Shown here piece after piece: positions 61,320-64,000 of a stretch of DNA of 64,000 nucleotides. Location of the stretch: positions 2,852,001 to 2,916,000 of the forward strand of contig NZ_CP136865.1 in the NCBI RefSeq assembly GCF_045689245.1, given 5' to 3'. Position numbers and translations under genes: made by a program. The notes beneath the pieces are model-generated. The model saw only the letters and a program-made list of their open reading frames with translations, had not been told where the DNA came from and searched no databases. Each line of letters opens with the position of its first letter. The first letter of the stretch is position 1. This DNA is from Congregibacter brevis. GTDB taxonomy: Bacteria; Pseudomonadota; Gammaproteobacteria; Pseudomonadales; Halieaceae.

Positions 61320-62407
61320 TAGGCGCTCCGCAGTCGACGGAGGCGATCCGGTGCAAATAGCAACGTCAACGCTAATGCAAAGAAACCAAGATGCAGTAGA
61401 TACATCTGGTATACCGGCGCGTCACCCTCGGCAACGCTAGTTCTGATACTTGCCAGTGCAAACAAGTAGCAAAGATGAAGAAGCAGAGCAGGCGCAAGCT
61501 TAATGTACCGCCCACGGCGGTGATTAGTTTTGCTCAGACTTAAGGCCAGGAGCGCGACAATCGGAACCATAAGGGCAACTGACAGACGCCAGTGCAAGGC
61601 AGCTCTGTCTTCAGCGCTCTGAGATTCCAGCAGTTCCAGCGTGGGCTTAGCGTCCACAGGCTCGCTGCGAGCCAGCGACGGTGTGTCGGGTAGACGCTGC
61701 CCGAACTTACCGAAACGAACAATTCGGTAGTCTGCACTTCCGGGCGTTCCACTAAAACGATAGCCCTCTCTGAGTTCCAGATACCGAGCGCCCGTATTAG
61801 GATCGATTACCACAGACCCCGTCTGGGCAACGGTGACGCCGGAGACGCTGGATTGCTCTTCGTCGCCCTCGGGCGCATAGAGGAAAACTTGCTCCAACTC
61901 CCCCAGCTCTGGATCGATGTCCGCGGCGTAGGTGACCGTACCGTCATCTCCACGGGGTTGAAACCGCCCCGCAGCCAACAACTGCAGCCCCTGTAACGCC
62001 TGAGGATCGTTGAGCAAGGCCTCGGAGCGTGCAACACCCTGCGGCGTCACAACCAAAGACAAACTCGCGACCACCATCATGATCAGCAAGGCAGGCGCTA
62101 GTGTGAAACGCGCTAACTTTGCTGGGCCCACGCCACAAGCGCTGAGAATCACCATCTCACTTTCGACATAAAGCCGGCCGTAAGACATCAATATGCCGAT
62201 AAACAAACCTAAGGGCAGCAATAACTCCATGAAGCCGGGTAGCCGATAAAACATGACTGGCAAAAGGATCTCAGCTGCCAACTTTCCTGACGCGGCCTCA
62301 GCCAGGTACTTCACGAACCGTCCAGTGAGGATGATAGCGAGCAACACCGAACTCACCGCCAGAGTATGTCCAAGTACATCACTGCCCAAATAGCTACGCA
62401 GCCTCAT
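61319..62407 (-). CDS. lptF: LPS export ABC transporter permease LptF
   Basis: 362 residues. The N-terminal helix and GRFVKYLAEAASGKLAAE, then PGFMELLLPLGLFIGILM and MVILSACGVGPAKLARF, are typical of LptF. A periplasmic domain (about 125-255) is followed by three helices (LMVPIVALLALSLSKTNHRR). Its partner is LptG. It is divergent from pepA, the usual gammaproteobacterial layout; the 100 bases between hold both promoters. Confidence 0.95.
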   Translation of the reverse strand: MRLRSYLGSDVLGHTLAVSSVLLAIILTGRFVKYLAEAASGKLAAEILLPVMFYRLPGFMELLLPLGLFIGILMSYGRLYVESEMVILSACGVGPAKLARFTLAPALLIMMVVASLSLVVTPQGVARSEALLNDPQALQGLQLLAAGRFQPRGDDGTVTYAADIDPELGELEQVFLYAPEGDEEQSSVSGVTVAQTGSVVIDPNTGARYLELREGYRFSGTPGSADYRIVRFGKFGQRLPDTPSLARSEPVDAKPTLELLESQSAEDRAALHWRLSVALMVPIVALLALSLSKTNHRRGRYIKLAPALLLHLCYLFALASIRTSVAEGDAPVYQMYLLHLGFFALALTLLFAPDRLRRLRSA

Positions 62408-62507
62408 CGAAAAGCAGACTCGAGTAGCGTAATTGGGCGTCTTGATAGTTCAGTTTGCACGCCGTTCATCTTACACTAGGCATTCTTATCTTTTAGAGAG
62501 AATTACC

Positions 62508-64000
62508 ATGGCTGCACTTCGTTTTTCCGTCGCCGATCCTAAAAAAGCTTCTGCCAAGCGCACGCAGTGCGCCGTCCTTCCCGTTGGCAACACTCTCCGA
62601 CTCAGTGATGCAGGGCGCGCGCTGGAAAAAGACAGTGCTGGCGTTCTGACAGCCGCTTTAAAGGCTGGGGAGTTTAAAGGGAACGTAGGCGAAACACTGC
62701 TCGTGCACAGCCCCGGGTCCGCAGAACGCGTTCTCCTACTTGGAGTAGGAGATGGCAAACTTGCGCGTGACGGCTATCTGAAGATGAGCCGCACCCTGGC
62801 CCGAGCTCTTCTTTCGAGCAAAGCCAGTGATGCGCAAATGCATATGGGCTCCCTGAAAGTCAGCAGCAGCGATTGGGACTGGCTGTGCCAGCGCATCGCT
62901 ACCGATCTGGTTTATCACGGCTATCGCTATGCTCTCACCCTGTCCAACCCCAAGCCAGCCCCAGCTCTGAGCCGCTTTGTGCTTCTAAGTGCTGACACCG
63001 CGCTCGCACGGCGAGCCAAATCCGCCCTCAGTCGCGGGTCTCAGGCGGGCGCCGGCATTAATTTGGCACGAGAACTGGCAAACATGCCAGCGAATTACTG
63101 TACCCCCGAGCACTTAGCCAAAGAGGCGAGAAGACTTGCTCGTGGCAACGAAAAAGCGAGCTGCAAAGTACTCAATGAGAAGGCCATGGCCGAGCTAGGC
63201 ATGCATTCTCTGCTGTCCGTTACCGCGGGCACAGCTACCCCCGCAAAGCTTATTGTTTTGGAATATAAAGGTGGTAAGCGCGGTGACGCGCCTCACGTGC
63301 TTGTAGGCAAAGGCATTACCTTCGACAGCGGCGGAATCTCACTCAAGCCCGGCGCCAAAATGGATGAGATGAAATTTGATATGGGTGGCGCCGCCAGCGT
63401 GCTGGGAACCATGCAAGCCGTTATGGACATGGCACTGCCCCTCAACATTGTTGCGATCATCGCTGCAGCGGAGAACATGCCTAGTGGGACTGCTACAAAG
63501 CCAGGCGACGTAGTGACATCCATGGCAGGCATAACCATTGAAGTATTGAATACCGATGCCGAGGGTCGCTTGGTTCTCTGTGATGCCCTCACCTACGCAG
63601 AACGATTCAAGCCTGCAAGTGTGGTTGATATAGCCACCCTCACTGGGGCCTGCGTTGTTGCGCTGGGAAGCCACGCCTCAGGCTTGTATGCAAACGATGA
63701 AAAACTCGCTACCCAACTGCTGGATGCGGGCACCTCTAGTCACGACCGCGCCTGGCGCATGCCGCTTTGGGACGACTATCAACGACAGCTCGACAGCAAT
63801 TTTGCGGACATGGGCAATATTGGTGGTCCCGGAGGCGGAAGCGTTACTGCTGCGTGCTTCCTGTCTCGCTTTGCTACAAAGTACAACTGGGCGCATCTGG
63901 ATATCGCGGGATCAGCCTGGGATTCGGCACCGAAAGGAGCGACAGGTCGACCTGTGGGTTTGCTGACCCAGTACCTCTGTGACCGAGCGTCGGCTGCTTG
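62508..64000 (+). CDS. pepA: Leucyl aminopeptidase PepA (3' end outside window)
   Basis: About 497 codons are present and the frame is still open at the window end, so only the last few residues are missing. M17 family metal ligands are in VGKGITFDSGGISLKPG and MKFDMGGAASV, and the signature NTDAEGRLVLCDAL is complete. It removes N-terminal residues with two metal ions; in E. coli it also acts as an architectural DNA-binding protein. The start is ATG 62508 with AGAGAG about 7 bases upstream. It is divergent from lptF. Confidence 0.96.
   Translation, partial: MAALRFSVADPKKASAKRTQCAVLPVGNTLRLSDAGRALEKDSAGVLTAALKAGEFKGNVGETLLVHSPGSAERVLLLGVGDGKLARDGYLKMSRTLARALLSSKASDAQMHMGSLKVSSSDWDWLCQRIATDLVYHGYRYALTLSNPKPAPALSRFVLLSADTALARRAKSALSRGSQAGAGINLARELANMPANYCTPEHLAKEARRLARGNEKASCKVLNEKAMAELGMHSLLSVTAGTATPAKLIVLEYKGGKRGDAPHVLVGKGITFDSGGISLKPGAKMDEMKFDMGGAASVLGTMQAVMDMALPLNIVAIIAAAENMPSGTATKPGDVVTSMAGITIEVLNTDAEGRLVLCDALTYAERFKPASVVDIATLTGACVVALGSHASGLYANDEKLATQLLDAGTSSHDRAWRMPLWDDYQRQLDSNFADMGNIGGPGGGSVTAACFLSRFATKYNWAHLDIAGSAWDSAPKGATGRPVGLLTQYLCDRASAA

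Overview
The window is a stretch of chromosome from a gammaproteobacterium. Gene order matches well-known gammaproteobacterial blocks: nadB / rpoE-rseABC-mucD-lepA-lepB-rnc-era-recO, cysM-relA-mazG, ygfZ / sdhE-ygfX, pepA / lptFG, and hemN-fnr-ccoNOQP-ccoGHIS. A divinyl (bacterio)chlorophyllide 8-vinyl reductase (bciA-like) at 649-1638 implies bacteriochlorophyll synthesis. With the microaerobic cbb3 oxidase cluster this suggests a marine aerobic anoxygenic phototroph of the OM60/NOR5 (Halieaceae, Congregibacter-like) type. That taxonomic guess is inference. I see no tRNA, rRNA, CRISPR array, prophage or insertion sequence.

Layout. 1-3.1 kb: end of an acyl-CoA dehydrogenase gene, bciA, a cytochrome c' gene, and a convergent cytochrome b561 gene. 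3.0-9.4 kb (minus): Nudix hydrolase, exported M20 amidohydrolase, sulfur-transferase-like protein, TauE/SafE permease, purC, and nucleoside uptake plus uridine kinase. 9.6-11.7 kb: a lone TonB-dependent receptor. 11.7-16.6 kb (minus): trpS, an M18 aminopeptidase, a beta-hydroxyacid dehydrogenase, uppP and tsaB. 16.6-18.4 kb: a 395-base gap, a DUF6090-like membrane protein and mobA. 18.4-23.2 kb (minus): adk, mazG, relA, cysM. 23.3-33.2 kb (minus): the sigma-E operon and the ribosome/secretion block down to recO. 33.4-37.4 kb: nadB, ygfX/sdhE, ygfZ, ung. 37.6-41.5 kb: a 1311-residue DUF1631-GGDEF-EAL protein. 41.5-53.4 kb: hemN, fnr, a Yip1 protein and the whole cbb3 oxidase structural and assembly set. 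53.4-55.8 kb: a tiny membrane protein, ompW, a trypsin-like protease and a conserved hypothetical. 55.8-60.2 kb: a ThDP-dependent 2-keto acid decarboxylase, trhO, bolA, a repeat-bearing acidic protein and an RDD protein. 60.3-64 kb: lptG, lptF and the start of pepA.

The clearest regulatory logic is oxygen control. An FNR-type regulator with its four cysteines lies inside the locus. Three intergenic FNR boxes (hemN, yip1/cco, ompW) sit where class II activation would predict: in each case a box centred at -41.5 places the -10 hexamer on a matching sequence. The envelope-stress operon has a candidate sigma-E promoter in front of rpoE, which appears to start with TTG. Several genes use unusual start codons (CTG for bciA, TTG for rpoE, mazG and lepA), and ung has no ordinary start codon where the family's N-terminus should begin. 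I found no clearly new multi-gene system. The best candidates for undescribed biology are the L7/L12-like repeat protein with its RDD partner, the Yip1 protein wired to the cbb3 locus, the DUF1631-GGDEF-EAL fusion and the 55-residue membrane protein.
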